Below the pieces are notes generated by a model. The model saw only the letters and a program-made list of their open reading frames with translations. It made no database searches and was not told the DNA's origin. DNA of 64,000 bases from an uncultured Hyphomicrobiales bacterium (GTDB lineage: Bacteria; Pseudomonadota; Alphaproteobacteria; Rhizobiales; Beijerinckiaceae): the NCBI GenBank assembly GCA_903851305.1, contig CAINNX010000079.1:1-64000 (forward strand), in the 5' to 3' direction. Each line of letters begins with the position of its first letter. Positions within the stretch are counted from its first letter, which is position 1. The position numbers and the translations under genes are program-made. This document shows, piece after piece, positions 38,454 through 48,231 of this stretch.

Positions 38454-38783
38454 TCAGACCTTGGGCGTGATGCCGTTGTCGGCGAAATGGGACGCCAATT
38501 CGCCAGCCTGGAACATTTCGCGCACGATGTCGCAACCGCCGACGAATTCGCCCTTCACATAGAGCTGCGGGATTGTCGGCCAGTTGGCGAAATCCTTGAT
38601 GCCCTGACGAATGCCTTCGTCTTCGAGAACGTTGATGCCTTTGTAGGGCACGCCGAGATGGTCGAGAATCTGCACGACCTGACCGGAGAAACCGCACATC
38701 GGAAAATCGGGCGTGCCCTTCATGAACAGCACCACATCATTACCTGTGACTTCCTTTTTGATCTGCTCCTGCACATCGGTCAT
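38454..38783 (-). CDS. grxD: Monothiol glutaredoxin (Grx4/GrxD type)
   Basis: Carries [2Fe-2S] clusters for transfer to client proteins. The 109-residue protein has the CGFS active site at about 30-33 ([12 protein letters not shown]), preceded by [13 protein letters not shown], and ends with the glutathione-binding [21 protein letters not shown]. Its gene follows bolA by about 80 bases on the same strand; monothiol glutaredoxins and BolA proteins form cluster-bridged heterodimers, so joint function is expected. Confidence 0.97.
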   Translation of the reverse strand: MTDVQEQIKKEVTGNDVVLFMKGTPDFPMCGFSGQVVQILDHLGVPYKGINVLEDEGIRQGIKDFANWPTIPQLYVKGEFVGGCDIVREMFQAGELASHFADNGITPKV

Positions 38784-38865
38784 GGTTTTGCATCCTTTGA
38801 TGGGGCGGAGGTCAAGGTTCCGCCGGTAACGCCAATATAATGAGCTCGCGGGACGCGCGCCAGTG

Positions 38866-39099
38866 TCAGGCAGGCGAAGATGTGGTCAGCGCGAGAGCGT
38901 GGAGCTCGCCGCCCATCCGGCCTTTCAGAGCTGCATAAACCATCTGATGCTGCTGGACACGTGTCTTGCCCTTGAAGGCAGAGGACACGACGGTTGCGGC
39001 ATAATGATCACCATCGCCCGCCAGATCCGTAATCTGTACAGTCGCGTCAGGGAAAGCCTCTTTGATGAGGGTTTCGATGTCTTTTGCCTGCATCGCCAT
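38866..39099 (-). CDS. BolA family protein
   Basis: A 77-residue BolA-fold protein: [40 protein letters not shown] and [23 protein letters not shown]. The conserved histidine of the beta-hairpin and the helix-loop after GK fit the family; it is of the short IbaG-like form. It probably partners GrxD in iron-sulfur trafficking. It stands 12 bases downstream of purL on the minus strand, as in many alphaproteobacteria. Confidence 0.95.
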   Translation of the reverse strand: MAMQAKDIETLIKEAFPDATVQITDLAGDGDHYAATVVSSAFKGKTRVQQHQMVYAALKGRMGGELHALALTTSSPA

Positions 39100-39111
39100 T
39101 TTTAAAAATCC

Positions 39112-41316
39112 TTATGCCTGTCCAGCCATATAGGCCGGCAGCCAACCTTCATGTGCCGAATTCAACGTGGCAATGGCCACAGGCATTTCACCCGGCAGTT
39201 CAAGCGTTTCGTCGCCCGTTGTGCCGATGATGGCCGCCGGCACGCCCTTGGCCTTGGCGTCAGCCAGAATCTTGGAGGCTTCATCCGCGCCAGCACTCAG
39301 CAAATAGCGCGCCTGATCTTCGCCAAACAAAATCGCATGCGGCTGTGCGCCCAGATCACAGGTGATCTTCGCACCGATCTTGCCAGCCATAGCCATTTCA
39401 GCAACAGCAACAGCCAGACCACCGTCCGAGAGATCATGCACGGAATCAACACGGCGTGCTGTGATCAAAGCGCGCACGAAATCGCCATTGCGGCGCTCTG
39501 CGACGAGATCAACCGGCGGCGGCGCGCCTTCTTCACGCCCACACACATCGCGCAGATAAACGGATTGTCCGAGCCAGCCCTTTGTCTCACCAATCAGGAT
39601 GATCTGCTGTCCGGCTTTCTTGAAGGCAACAGACGCAGACTGCGTGACATCGGCAATTACACCCACGCCACCGATAGAGGGTGTGGGCAGAATGCCGCGT
39701 CCCTGTGTTTCATTATAGAGCGACACATTGCCTGACACGATCGGGAAATCGAGTGCCCGCGCGGCGTCACCAATGCCTTCCAAGCAACCAACCAGCTGGC
39801 CCATATATTCGGGCTTTTCGGGATTGCCGAAATTGAGATTGTCGGTGAGAGCGAGCGGCAAGGCGCCCGTCGCCGTCAGATTGCGCCAAGCTTCGGCGAC
39901 AGCCTGCTTGCCGCCTTCCACAGGATCAGCTTCGCAATAGCGCTGCGACACATCTGTCGTCATGGCAAGGCCCTTGGGGCCATCGCCAATGCGCACAACG
40001 CCAGCATCGCCCCCTGGCTGCTGCACGCTATTGCCAAGAATGAGATGATCATATTGCTCCCAGACCCAACGCTTTGAGCAGAGGTCTGGTGTGCCGATAA
40101 GATGCACGAGCGCATCTGCATTGGATTTCGGCGGCTTCACAGAAGCGCCTTCAATCATGGGCTTTTTGGGAGTCGGCACCCAAGGGCGGTCATAGAGCGG
40201 CGCTTCATCGCCCAGTTCCATGATCGGCAGATCAGCTTCGATCTTGCCCTTGTGCTTGATGACGAAACGCTTGGTGTCGGTCGTCTTGCCGATGACGGCA
40301 AAGTCGAGACCCCATTTGACGAAAATCGCTTCGGCTTCTTTTTCTTTGCTCGGATCGAGAACCATGAGCATGCGCTCCTGGCTTTCCGACAGCATCATTT
40401 CATAAGCGCTCATGCCCTCTTCGCGGCACGGCACATGATCAAGATCAAGCTCAATGCCGAGACCACCTTTGGCGCCCATTTCAACGGCGGAAGAGGTGAG
40501 GCCAGCCGCACCCATATCCTGAATGGCAATCACGCAACCCTTGGCCATGATCTCAAGGCAAGCTTCGAGCAACAGCTTTTCGGAGAAGGGATCGCCAACT
40601 TGTACCGTCGGACGCTTTTCTTCGGCATCGGCTTCGAAGGACGCTGACGCCATAGTCGCGCCATGAATACCATCGCGGCCTGTCTTGGAACCCAGATAAA
40701 CAATCGGGCGACCGATACCGGTAGCTTTGGCGTAAAAAATCTCATCCGTCTTGGCGAGACCAACGGCCATCGCGTTGACGAGGATGTTGCCATCATAGCG
40801 CGTGTGGAAATTTACCGAGCCGCCAACAGTCGGCACGCCGAAAGAATTACCATAGCCACCAATGCCCGCCACGACGCCTGACACAAGATGACGTGTCTTG
40901 GGATGATCGGGCGAACCAAAGCGCAGAAGATTAAGGCAAGCGATCGGACGCGCGCCCATGGTGAAGACGTCGCGCAAAATGCCGCCGACACCTGTAGCTG
41001 CACCCTGATAAGGCTCGATAAACGACGGGTGGTTGTGGCTTTCCATTTTGAAGACGCAAGCCTGACCATCACCAATATCGATGACGCCGGCATTTTCGCC
41101 CGGACCCTGAATAACCCAAGGGGCCTTGGTCGGCAGCTTGCGCAAATGCAGGCGCGAGGATTTGTAGGAACAATGCTCGTTCCACATGGCTGAGAAAATG
41201 CCCAGCTCCGTGATCGAAGGCGCGCGGCCGATCAGCTTGAGGATGCGCTCATATTCGTCCGGCTTCAGGCCATGTTCGGCGACAAGCTGGGGCGTGATTT
41301 CAATCGACTGGCTCAA
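39112..41316 (-). CDS. purL: Phosphoribosylformylglycinamidine synthase subunit PurL
   Basis: The ATP-dependent amidotransferase core of the fourth step of purine synthesis, working with PurQ and PurS. The 734-residue length is that of the small PurL without fused glutaminase. Signatures: [72 protein letters not shown], and [13 protein letters not shown]. It follows purQ on the same strand with a gap of about 60 bases. Confidence 0.98.
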   Translation of the reverse strand: MSQSIEITPQLVAEHGLKPDEYERILKLIGRAPSITELGIFSAMWNEHCSYKSSRLHLRKLPTKAPWVIQGPGENAGVIDIGDGQACVFKMESHNHPSFIEPYQGAATGVGGILRDVFTMGARPIACLNLLRFGSPDHPKTRHLVSGVVAGIGGYGNSFGVPTVGGSVNFHTRYDGNILVNAMAVGLAKTDEIFYAKATGIGRPIVYLGSKTGRDGIHGATMASASFEADAEEKRPTVQVGDPFSEKLLLEACLEIMAKGCVIAIQDMGAAGLTSSAVEMGAKGGLGIELDLDHVPCREEGMSAYEMMLSESQERMLMVLDPSKEKEAEAIFVKWGLDFAVIGKTTDTKRFVIKHKGKIEADLPIMELGDEAPLYDRPWVPTPKKPMIEGASVKPPKSNADALVHLIGTPDLCSKRWVWEQYDHLILGNSVQQPGGDAGVVRIGDGPKGLAMTTDVSQRYCEADPVEGGKQAVAEAWRNLTATGALPLALTDNLNFGNPEKPEYMGQLVGCLEGIGDAARALDFPIVSGNVSLYNETQGRGILPTPSIGGVGVIADVTQSASVAFKKAGQQIILIGETKGWLGQSVYLRDVCGREEGAPPPVDLVAERRNGDFVRALITARRVDSVHDLSDGGLAVAVAEMAMAGKIGAKITCDLGAQPHAILFGEDQARYLLSAGADEASKILADAKAKGVPAAIIGTTGDETLELPGEMPVAIATLNSAHEGWLPAYMAGQA

Positions 41317-41374
41317 GTGATGGCCCTCTGGCAGCAGGCCTCATCGGGCCCGGGGAGCTATGTTTGGCGCCTGT

Positions 41375-42061
41375 TCAGGCTGCAACGAGACTTTTGAAAA
41401 GACCCGCGCCATCGATGCCGCCAACCAGCGGATCAATGAGATTTTCAGGATGCGGCATCATGCCAAGCACATTGCGCTTGTCGGAATAAATGCCGGCAAT
41501 GTCATTGGTCGAACCATTCGGATTGGCAAAACCGCCGACCACACCCTGCGCATCGCAATAGCGAAACGCCACGCGACCATCACCCTCGAGACGTTTGATG
41601 GTTTCTTCATCTGCCTCGTAATTGCCTTCGCCATGGGCGATGGCCACTTTGATGATCTGGTTTTTGCTGTAGGCGCGGGTGAACACCGTATCCGCACGCT
41701 CCACGCGCAAATGCTGCATCTTGCAGATGAAGCGCAGATCCTTGTTGCGCATCAAAACGCCGGGCAGCAATCCGCCTTCGCAGAGAATCTGGAAGCCGTT
41801 ACAAATACCAAGCACGAGACCACCGCGTGCGGCATGTGCACGAACAGCGTCCATGATCGCAGCACGGCCTGCAATGGCGCCGCAGCGCAGATAATCGCCA
41901 TAGCTGAAGCCGCCGGGCAGCAGCACAAGATCTGTGCCTGCAGGCAGCTCTGTCTCGGCATGCCAGACAATCTGGGGCTTTTTGCCCGTCGCCATTTCAA
42001 GCGCACGAACAGCATCGCCTTCGCGATTGGAACCTGGAAAAAGAACAACAACGGCTTTCAT
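41375..42061 (-). CDS. purQ: Phosphoribosylformylglycinamidine synthase subunit PurQ
   Basis: The glutaminase subunit that supplies ammonia to PurL. MKAVVVLFPGSNREGDAVRA opens the protein; the class I amidotransferase nucleophile Cys is in LGICNGFQILCEGGLLPG, and HGEGNYEADEETI and GMMPHPENL supply the remaining triad region. The track begins at 42106; ATG 42061 gives 228 residues and the family N-terminus. It lies 16 bases behind purS. Confidence 0.97.
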   Translation of the reverse strand: MKAVVVLFPGSNREGDAVRALEMATGKKPQIVWHAETELPAGTDLVLLPGGFSYGDYLRCGAIAGRAAIMDAVRAHAARGGLVLGICNGFQILCEGGLLPGVLMRNKDLRFICKMQHLRVERADTVFTRAYSKNQIIKVAIAHGEGNYEADEETIKRLEGDGRVAFRYCDAQGVVGGFANPNGSTNDIAGIYSDKRNVLGMMPHPENLIDPLVGGIDGAGLFKSLVAA

Positions 42062-42077
42062 GCAACCAAGCCTTGGA

Positions 42078-42317
42078 TCAGACGATCTCGACGCGATAAT
42101 TTTCAACGACTGTATTGGCGAGCAGTTTCTCGCATGCAGCCTTCAGCAAGACTTCAGCCTGTGCGCGATCTTGCGTCGACAATTCAATGTCGAACACCTT
42201 GCCCTGGCGCACGCTATCAACGCCTGCGATGCCGAAAGATTTCAGCGCACCTTCAATGGCTTTGCCTTGCGGATCAAGAACGCCGGTCTTGAGTGTGACG
42301 GTGACGCGGGCCTTCAT
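42078..42317 (-). CDS. purS: Phosphoribosylformylglycinamidine synthase subunit PurS
   Basis: The 79-residue structural subunit that joins PurQ and PurL. MKARVTVTLKTGVLDPQGKA is the standard N-terminus, followed by ALKSFGIAGVDSVRQGKVFD. Together with the small PurL and separate PurQ it shows the three-subunit type of enzyme. Confidence 0.97.
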   Translation of the reverse strand: MKARVTVTLKTGVLDPQGKAIEGALKSFGIAGVDSVRQGKVFDIELSTQDRAQAEVLLKAACEKLLANTVVENYRVEIV

Positions 42318-42352
42318 GCTTTTGCCTTCAGATCAGAAAGGATGAAACGAGG

Positions 42353-42372
42353 CGGGGGCCACAAAGCCCCCG
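42353..42372. other. GC-rich hairpin between purC and purS
   Basis: CGGGGGC pairs with GCCCCCG around a six-base loop in the 75-base purC-purS gap. There is no T run, so it is more likely an mRNA structure that adjusts relative expression than a terminator. Confidence 0.4.
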
Positions 42373-42392
42373 ATCCGGTTGTTTGCGCGTGT

Positions 42393-43157
42393 TTATTGCA
42401 CGAGCTTGGGGCCACCTGAACGTGGCGGCTCATTTTCCTGCATGATGCCAAGACGGCGCGCGACTTCGCTATAGGCTTCCACAAGACCACCCATATCGCG
42501 ACGGAACAGATCCTTGTCGAGCTTGTCGTTCGACTTGATGTCCCACAGACGGCACGAGTCAGGCGATATTTCATCGGCCACAACAATGCGCATCATTTCG
42601 CCTTCCCAGAGGCGACCACATTCCATCTTGAAATCAACAAGACGAATGCCGACACCCAAGAACAGGCCCGAGAGGAAATCATTGACGCGAATAGCAAGCG
42701 CCATGATGTCATCGATTTCCTGCGGGCTGGCCCAACCGAAAGCGGTGATATGTTCTTCCGACACCATCGGATCGTTGAGCGCATCATTCTTGTAATAGAA
42801 TTCGATGATCGAGCGCGGCAATTGCGTGCCTTCCTCGATCCCGAGACGCTGCGACAAGGAGCCGGCCGCAACATTGCGCACGACAACTTCAAGCGGCACG
42901 ATTTCGACTTCGCGAATGAGCTGCTCACGCATGTTCAAACGACGAATGAAATGCGTCGGCACGCCGATGTCATTGAGGTTCTGAAAGATGAACTCAGAGA
43001 TCCGGTTATTCAGGACGCCCTTGCCATCAATGACTTCATGCTTTTTGGCATTGAAGGCTGTGGCATCGTCCTTGAAATGCTGGATGAGCGTTCCAGGCTC
43101 AGGTCCTTCATAAAGGACCTTGGCCTTGCCTTCGTAAATGCGACGGCGGCGGTTCAT
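42393..43157 (-). CDS. purC: Phosphoribosylaminoimidazole-succinocarboxamide synthase
   Basis: Joins aspartate to CAIR to form [26 protein letters not shown] is the standard start; [40 protein letters not shown], and [20 protein letters not shown] follow, with the C-terminal [23 protein letters not shown] 43157 gives 254 residues; the track adds ten from 43187. It heads the leftward purC-S-Q-L-bolA-grxD series and is divergent from the zeta gene with about 260 bases between. Confidence 0.97.
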   Translation of the reverse strand: MNRRRRIYEGKAKVLYEGPEPGTLIQHFKDDATAFNAKKHEVIDGKGVLNNRISEFIFQNLNDIGVPTHFIRRLNMREQLIREVEIVPLEVVVRNVAAGSLSQRLGIEEGTQLPRSIIEFYYKNDALNDPMVSEEHITAFGWASPQEIDDIMALAIRVNDFLSGLFLGVGIRLVDFKMECGRLWEGEMMRIVVADEISPDSCRLWDIKSNDKLDKDLFRRDMGGLVEAYSEVARRLGIMQENEPPRSGGPKLVQ

Positions 43158-43418
43158 GGGGATCAACCGTGGCTTGAGGAAATTCATTGCGGGCCAGAGC
43201 TTGTGATTCCAAATCCTGCCGCGACAGGGGGCAAACTATCCCCTTTGACTGGCAGGCACAATGCAAGGCCCCTGTTCAGCCCCCATTCACGATGACGCGG
43301 CTGTGAATAGCGCTGGTCACAGTGATGCCATGCCCTTGATATAGCTCATATGATTGGCCGCCCCGGGACTTTATATGTGACTTAGGCGGCTCTGGTGGCA
43401 GCTCGTCTGGAGGATGAA

Positions 43419-43679
43419 ATGACTGATCTCAACAAACGTGGCGATGCTTTTGAGAATAAATTCGCCCAGGACGAGAGCCTGCGCTTCAAGGCCCTAGCGC
43501 GCCGCAACAAGCTTTTGGGGCTCTGGGCTGCCGAGAAGCTCGGCCAGAGCGGGGAAGACGCCCAAACCTATGCCCTGAGCGTGGTCAGCACTGATCTGGA
43601 GGAGGTCGGAGACGAGGATGTGTTCCGAAAGATCCGCAAGGATTTTGATGGGGCCAAAATCGCCCAATCTGACCATTAA
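43419..43679 (+). CDS. F1-ATPase inhibitor subunit zeta (DUF1476), shortened by an in-frame stop
   Basis: The zeta subunit of alphaproteobacteria blocks reverse rotation of F1. RGDAFENKFAQDESLRFKAL, ARRNKLLGLWAAEKLG and VGDEDVFRKIRKDFDGAKIA are typical; the N-terminal segment (the inhibitory part in Paracoccus) is intact. ATG 43419 follows GGAGG. Translation ends at TAA (43677-43679) after QSDH, giving 86 residues, but the same frame continues IRRTMEELLAKAIEEVKAGR to TGA at 43740-43742. That tail is what family members normally carry, so a full-length product would have about 107 residues. The stop is either a mutation that removes the last helix, a sequencing error, or is read through. Confidence 0.9.
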   Translation: MTDLNKRGDAFENKFAQDESLRFKALARRNKLLGLWAAEKLGQSGEDAQTYALSVVSTDLEEVGDEDVFRKIRKDFDGAKIAQSDH

Positions 43680-43742
43680 ATCCGCCGCACCATGGAAGAA
43701 TTGCTCGCCAAAGCGATTGAAGAGGTCAAAGCTGGCCGCTGA
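43680..43742 (+). pseudogene. Separated C-terminal segment of the zeta subunit
   Basis: Twenty in-frame codons (IRRTMEELLAKAIEEVKAGR) follow the zeta gene TAA without frame change and end in TGA. They match the usual DUF1476 C-terminal helix (a basic RR followed by an ELLA-type amphipathic helix). A start at the internal ATG 43692 would give only 16 residues without a clear ribosome site, so independent translation is unlikely. Confidence 0.7.
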
Positions 43743-43780
43743 GAAAGGCTTTCTTTAGGCGAAGCGGCGAGGATGGCCCC

Positions 43781-44770
43781 ATGTCAGCCATCAACCCCGC
43801 CTCTACACATGATTCTGAGCGCCAGCTCGCCTTCCCACAGGCGGCCGGCGACCTCAGCCTAGAGGCGCAAGCCTGGATCAGGCATCTGGCTGCCCAGCGG
43901 CGGGTCTCTCCCCTCACGGTTGAGGCCTATACCCGTGACCTGACACAGTTTCTGTCGTTTTTGACCGAGCATCTGGGTGAGCGGCCCGGTCTGGCGGCCT
44001 TTGCCGAGCTGAAACCTGCTGATTTGCGCGCCTTTATGGCCATGCGCCGCTCCCACAACATCGAAAGCCGTTCCTTGATGCGCGCGTTGGCTGCTTTGCG
44101 CTCCTTTGCCCGCCATCTCGAGCGTGAGGGCAAAGGTAAGGCCGCCGCTTTTGTCGCTGTGCGCAGCCCTAAGATCGCCCGCAGCCTGCCCAAGCCCATC
44201 CCGGCCCAAGCGGCCATGGATATGATGGATGTCGGCACCCGAGCCGGCGAGGCACGCGAGCCCTGGATTCTTGCCCGCGATGCCGCCGTCATTGGCCTCC
44301 TTTATGGGGCGGGCTTGCGTATTTCAGAGGCGCTCGGCATTGCCCGTAAAGACGCCCCGATCGGCAAAAGTGATTCGGTGACCGTGACAGGCAAGGGCAA
44401 CAAGACGCGCTCCGTGCCGGTGATTCGCCCCGTGCGCGAGGCCATTGAGGCCTATCTCAAAAGCTGCCCCTATACGCTGCCTCCCGAAAAGCCATTGTTT
44501 GTGGGCGCCAAGGGAGGGCCACTCTCGCCGCGCATCATCCAACTTGCAGTTGAGCGGATGCGCGGGGCGCTTGGCCTGCCCGACACAGCCACACCGCATG
44601 CTTTGCGCCATTCCTTCGCCACGCATCTTTTGAACGGCGGCGGCGATCTGCGCGCCATTCAGGAACTGCTGGGTCACGCTTCGCTGTCTACCACGCAGGT
44701 CTATACAGCGGTGGATGGAACACGGCTGATGGAAGCCTGGCGCAACGCGCATCCACGTGCGCGCAGCTAA
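43781..44770 (+). CDS. xerC: Site-specific tyrosine recombinase XerC
   Basis: The partner of XerD (20085) in resolving chromosome dimers at dif. The 329-residue protein has a SAM-like N-terminal domain (RVSPLTVEAYTRDLTQFLSF) and a catalytic domain with GAGLRISEALGIARKDA, PHALRHSFATHLLNGGGDL, and ELLGHASLSTTQVYTAVD, keeping Arg, His-x-x-Arg, His and Tyr. The XerC type is favoured by the RRVSPLTVEAY form and FLSFL motif. It lies 38 bases after the end of the zeta reading frame, so both may share an mRNA. Confidence 0.93.
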   Translation: MSAINPASTHDSERQLAFPQAAGDLSLEAQAWIRHLAAQRRVSPLTVEAYTRDLTQFLSFLTEHLGERPGLAAFAELKPADLRAFMAMRRSHNIESRSLMRALAALRSFARHLEREGKGKAAAFVAVRSPKIARSLPKPIPAQAAMDMMDVGTRAGEAREPWILARDAAVIGLLYGAGLRISEALGIARKDAPIGKSDSVTVTGKGNKTRSVPVIRPVREAIEAYLKSCPYTLPPEKPLFVGAKGGPLSPRIIQLAVERMRGALGLPDTATPHALRHSFATHLLNGGGDLRAIQELLGHASLSTTQVYTAVDGTRLMEAWRNAHPRARS

Positions 44771-44863
44771 GACTTTTTCAAAACCACCTGTCATTGCCTG
44801 GCGTATCAGGCTCGCTTAAGACAAATATGTTGCCGAACCGGCAGATCAATAACGGGGGGATTC

Positions 44864-45442
44864 ATGTCCGGACATGGTCAAGGTCACGAGGCCGCCAACC
44901 ACAACAAAGGCGTCGCCCTTCTGATTTCAATTCTGGCACTGATGCTCGCCTTTTCGGAATTGGGCGGCAACAATGCCGAGCGCGAAGCGCAGGCTTATAA
45001 TCTTGAAGCGTCCAATCTCTGGGCCTTTTTCCAAGCAAAAACCATTCGTCGCACAACATTGCAAGTTGCCGCCGAACAAATCGAGACGCAGCTCTTCTCG
45101 GTCACTGATCCAGCTCAACGCGACACCATGCAGAAGCGCATGAATGAGTGGAAACGCACTGCCGACCGTTACGAAAGCGAGCCGGAAACCGGCGAAGGGC
45201 GCAAGGAGCTGGCGGCGCGTGCCAAAGTTGCCGAAACACAGCGCAACACAAACAAATGGCGCAATGAAATCTTCGAACTGTCGTCAGCCATTCTACAGAT
45301 CGCCATCGTGATGAGCTCTGCCATGATCATCACCGGCATTGCAGCGCTTGCGTGGACCGCAGGCGGCATGGGTATTGTGGCAAGCGGCCTGATGGTCATT
45401 GCTATGGTGGCGCCGGAACTCATCCGGGTTGTCATTCCATAA
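44864..45442 (+). CDS. DUF4337 family membrane protein
   Basis: A 192-residue protein with one N-terminal hydrophobic helix (VALLISILALMLAFSELG), a periplasmic or cytosolic coiled segment of about 100 residues rich in charged residues (AEREAQAYNLEASNLWAFFQ, KTIRRTTLQVAAEQIETQ), and two C-terminal hydrophobic helices (IVMSSAMIITGIAALAWT and GIVASGLMVIAMVAPELI). This pattern is that of DUF4337. Function unknown. A bidirectional terminator follows at once. Confidence 0.88.
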   Translation: MSGHGQGHEAANHNKGVALLISILALMLAFSELGGNNAEREAQAYNLEASNLWAFFQAKTIRRTTLQVAAEQIETQLFSVTDPAQRDTMQKRMNEWKRTADRYESEPETGEGRKELAARAKVAETQRNTNKWRNEIFELSSAILQIAIVMSSAMIITGIAALAWTAGGMGIVASGLMVIAMVAPELIRVVIP

Positions 45443-45470
45443 AAAAGGCCGGAGAAATCTCCGGCCCTTT
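45441..45470. terminator. Bidirectional rho-independent terminator (DUF4337 / lpdA)
   Basis: GGCCGGAGA pairs with TCTCCGGCC around AA, with AAAAAA on the left and CTTTATTTT on the right. It sits between the convergent DUF4337 and lpdA genes and has T runs on both strands. Confidence 0.9.
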
Positions 45471-45477
45471 ATTTTGA

Positions 45478-46881
45478 TCACATATGGATCTGGCGCTTAT
45501 CGACAGCCATGGCTGCTTCCTTCACGGCCTCGGACACTGTTGGATGCGCATGACAGGTGCGCGCCAGATCTTCGGCTGAGCCACCAAATTCCATCAGCAC
45601 AGCGCATTCGGCAATCAGCTCACCAGCACCAATGCCGATGATATGCACGCCGAGCACGCGATCGGTCGTAGCATCCGCGAGCACTTTCACGAATCCGTCC
45701 GTGTGGCGCATGGCGCGCGCACGACCATTCGCGGTGAAGGGGAACTTGCCAGACTTGTAGGCAATGCCTGCAGCCTTCAATTCCTCTTCCGTCTTGCCGA
45801 TAGCGGCAATTTCCGGCTGCGTATAAACGACGCCTGGAATGACGTCGTAATTCACATGTCCGTGCTGACCGGCGAGAATTTCAGCAACCGCCACGCCTTC
45901 ATCTTCAGCCTTGTGGGCGAGCATCGGACCACGCACGACGTCACCAATGGCGTAAATACCAGTGACATTGGTGGCGAAATGATTGTCGATAATCACGCGG
46001 CCGCGCTCCATCGCAACACCGGCTGCTTCAAGACCCAGATTATCCGTATAGGGACGACGACCAGTCGCCACCAGCACAACATCAGCTTCGAGCGTGACAG
46101 AATCGCCGCCCGCAACCGGCTCAAATGTAACCGCGCCGCCCTTGCCCTTTTTCTCGACCTTGGTGACCTTGGACGAGAGATTGAAGGCAAAGCCCTGCTT
46201 TTCAAGAATGCGCTGGAACTGCTTGGCGACTTCATTGTCCATGCCAGGCAGAATGCGATCGAGATATTCAACGACAACAACCTCTGCGCCCAGGCGACGC
46301 CAGACGGAGCCCATCTCAAGACCAATCACGCCCGCGCCAATGACGACCATTTTGGCAGGCACTTTGTCGAGCGACAGCGCGCCTGTGGACGAAACGATGA
46401 TCTTCTCATCAAAGGTCACGTCAACGCCGGGAGGAGTCGCGATGTCGGAGCCCGTCGCGATGACAATGTTCTTGGTCTCAAGCGTCGTGACCTTGCCGTC
46501 TTCGCCCGTCACATCAACCTTGCCGGCTGATTTGATCGAGCCGTGACCGGTGAAGGATTCGACCTTGTTCTTCTTGAGCAAGAAGCCGACGCCACTGACG
46601 TTGGCATCAACCGTGTCGGTCTTGTGCTTCATCAAAGCTGCGAAATCGAGCTTCGGCTTACCAACGACAATGCCCAGATTGGCAAAGTCATGACCGGCCA
46701 GATCGAACATTTCAGACGCGTGCAGCAAAGCCTTTGACGGGATGCAGCCGATGTTAAGGCACGTGCCGCCATGCGTTTTACGCTTTTCAACAACGGCCAC
46801 TTTCATGCCGAGCTGAGCTGCGCGAATGGCGCAAACATAACCACCAGGGCCAGTTCCGATGACAACGAGATCGTAGGACAT
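45478..46881 (-). CDS. lpdA: Dihydrolipoyl dehydrogenase (E3)
   Basis: Reoxidises dihydrolipoamide of the 2-oxo acid dehydrogenase complexes using FAD and NAD. The 467-residue protein has the FAD motif [17 protein letters not shown], the redox disulfide CLNIGC at about 41-46, the NAD motif [17 protein letters not shown], and the dimer-interface [16 protein letters not shown] with the catalytic histidine. It is the last gene of the suc series and lies behind a terminator hairpin after sucB. Confidence 0.98.
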   Translation of the reverse strand: MSYDLVVIGTGPGGYVCAIRAAQLGMKVAVVEKRKTHGGTCLNIGCIPSKALLHASEMFDLAGHDFANLGIVVGKPKLDFAALMKHKTDTVDANVSGVGFLLKKNKVESFTGHGSIKSAGKVDVTGEDGKVTTLETKNIVIATGSDIATPPGVDVTFDEKIIVSSTGALSLDKVPAKMVVIGAGVIGLEMGSVWRRLGAEVVVVEYLDRILPGMDNEVAKQFQRILEKQGFAFNLSSKVTKVEKKGKGGAVTFEPVAGGDSVTLEADVVLVATGRRPYTDNLGLEAAGVAMERGRVIIDNHFATNVTGIYAIGDVVRGPMLAHKAEDEGVAVAEILAGQHGHVNYDVIPGVVYTQPEIAAIGKTEEELKAAGIAYKSGKFPFTANGRARAMRHTDGFVKVLADATTDRVLGVHIIGIGAGELIAECAVLMEFGGSAEDLARTCHAHPTVSEAVKEAAMAVDKRQIHM

Positions 46882-46918
46882 TGCAATTCTCCCCAGCGCG
46901 CATGCGGGACTGTTTTGG

Positions 46919-46944
46919 AAAAGGCCCGGGTTTTGCCCGGGCCT
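46919..46944 (-). terminator. Terminator hairpin between sucB and lpdA
   Basis: Leftward, AGGCCCGGG pairs with CCCGGGCCT around CAAAA (9-bp stem) and is followed by TTTT. The T run is short, so it may pass part of the transcription on to lpdA. Confidence 0.75.
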
Positions 46945-46956
46945 GATGACATCAGA

Positions 46957-48189
46957 TCAGAGATCGAGAACGAGACGCGCCGGATCTTCCAGCGCTTCCT
47001 TGACGCGCACGAGGAAGGTGACTGCTTCCTTGCCGTCAACGATGCGGTGATCATAGGAGAGCGCGAGATACATCATCGGGCGCACTTCGATCTTGCCATT
47101 CACGACCATTGGGCGTTCCTGGATCTTGTGCATGCCCAAAATGCCCGACTGCGGCGCATTGAGGATCGGCGTCGACATCAGCGAGCCGTAAATGCCACCA
47201 TTGGTGATGGTGAAAGTGCCGCCCTGCATTTCATCAATCTTGAGCTGGCCATCACGCGCACGCTTGCCGAAATCGGCAATCGTCTTTTCGACGCCCGAGA
47301 TCGAGAGCTGATCCGCATCACGCACCACGGGAACGACGAGACCCTTCTCGGTGCCGACCGCAATGCCGATGTGGTAATAGTTCTTGTAGACGAGATCCGT
47401 GCCATCGATCTCGGCGTTGACGGCGGGCAATTCTTTCAGCGCCTGCACGCAGGCCTTCACGAAGAAACCCATGAAGCCAAGCTTGTTGCCGTGCTTCTTC
47501 TCGAAAATATCCTTGTAACGGGCACGCAGCGCCATCACTTCGGTCATGTCGACTTCATTGAAGGTCGTCAGCATGGCTGCTGTGTTCTGCGCTTCCTTCA
47601 GGCGACGCGCGATGGTCTGGCGCAGCTTGGTCATCTTGACGCGCTCTTCGCGCGTTGCGTCATCAGCACCAGAAGGCGCACGCACAGCCATCGGGGCAGC
47701 GGCGGGGGCTGCAGATGCGCCACCCGTGGCAATAGCCGCGAGCACATCGCCCTTCAATACCTGACCACGCTTGCCAGAACCGGCAACGTCATTGGTGTCG
47801 ATGTTGTTTTCAGCTGCGAGCTTGGCAGCAGACGGTGCAGCTGGCATGGACGAACCAGCAGCGGGAGCCGGAGCCGTCTTGGCCGGTGCCGGCGCGGCAG
47901 CGGGAGCAGGCGCTGCAGCGGCAGGCGCGGGAGCCGCACCGGCACCACCAGCTGTGATCTGACCGAGCAGAGCGCCGGGCGCCACTGTCTCGCCATCCTT
48001 GGCGGTGATTTCAGCAAGCACGCCAGCCGAGGGCGCGTTGACTTCGAGTGTGACCTTGTCGGTCTCAAGCTCGAGCAAAGGCTCGTCAGCTTTCACAACG
48101 TCGCCGGGCTTTTTAAACCAGCGACCAATGGTGGCCTCGGTCACGGATTCGCCGAGGGTAGGAACGCGAATTTCTGCCATGTTGGTCAT
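46957..48189 (-). CDS. sucB: 2-oxoglutarate dehydrogenase E2 (dihydrolipoyl succinyltransferase)
   Basis: The core of the complex that transfers the succinyl group to CoA. The lipoyl domain has the lysine in [10 protein letters not shown] (about residue 45), then an Ala/Pro-rich flexible linker (about 80-118), the E1/E3-binding domain ([20 protein letters not shown]), and the catalytic domain ending with [16 protein letters not shown] (His near 381 and Asp near 385). 410 residues. The start may be three codons later, at [13 protein letters not shown] (48180). Follows sucA by about 40 bases. Confidence 0.97.
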   Translation of the reverse strand: MTNMAEIRVPTLGESVTEATIGRWFKKPGDVVKADEPLLELETDKVTLEVNAPSAGVLAEITAKDGETVAPGALLGQITAGGAGAAPAPAAAAPAPAAAPAPAKTAPAPAAGSSMPAAPSAAKLAAENNIDTNDVAGSGKRGQVLKGDVLAAIATGGASAAPAAAPMAVRAPSGADDATREERVKMTKLRQTIARRLKEAQNTAAMLTTFNEVDMTEVMALRARYKDIFEKKHGNKLGFMGFFVKACVQALKELPAVNAEIDGTDLVYKNYYHIGIAVGTEKGLVVPVVRDADQLSISGVEKTIADFGKRARDGQLKIDEMQGGTFTITNGGIYGSLMSTPILNAPQSGILGMHKIQERPMVVNGKIEVRPMMYLALSYDHRIVDGKEAVTFLVRVKEALEDPARLVLDL

Positions 48190-48231
48190 GCCCGCGCGTC
48201 AACGCGGTCCTTCTTTTCAAAGATGAATGGA

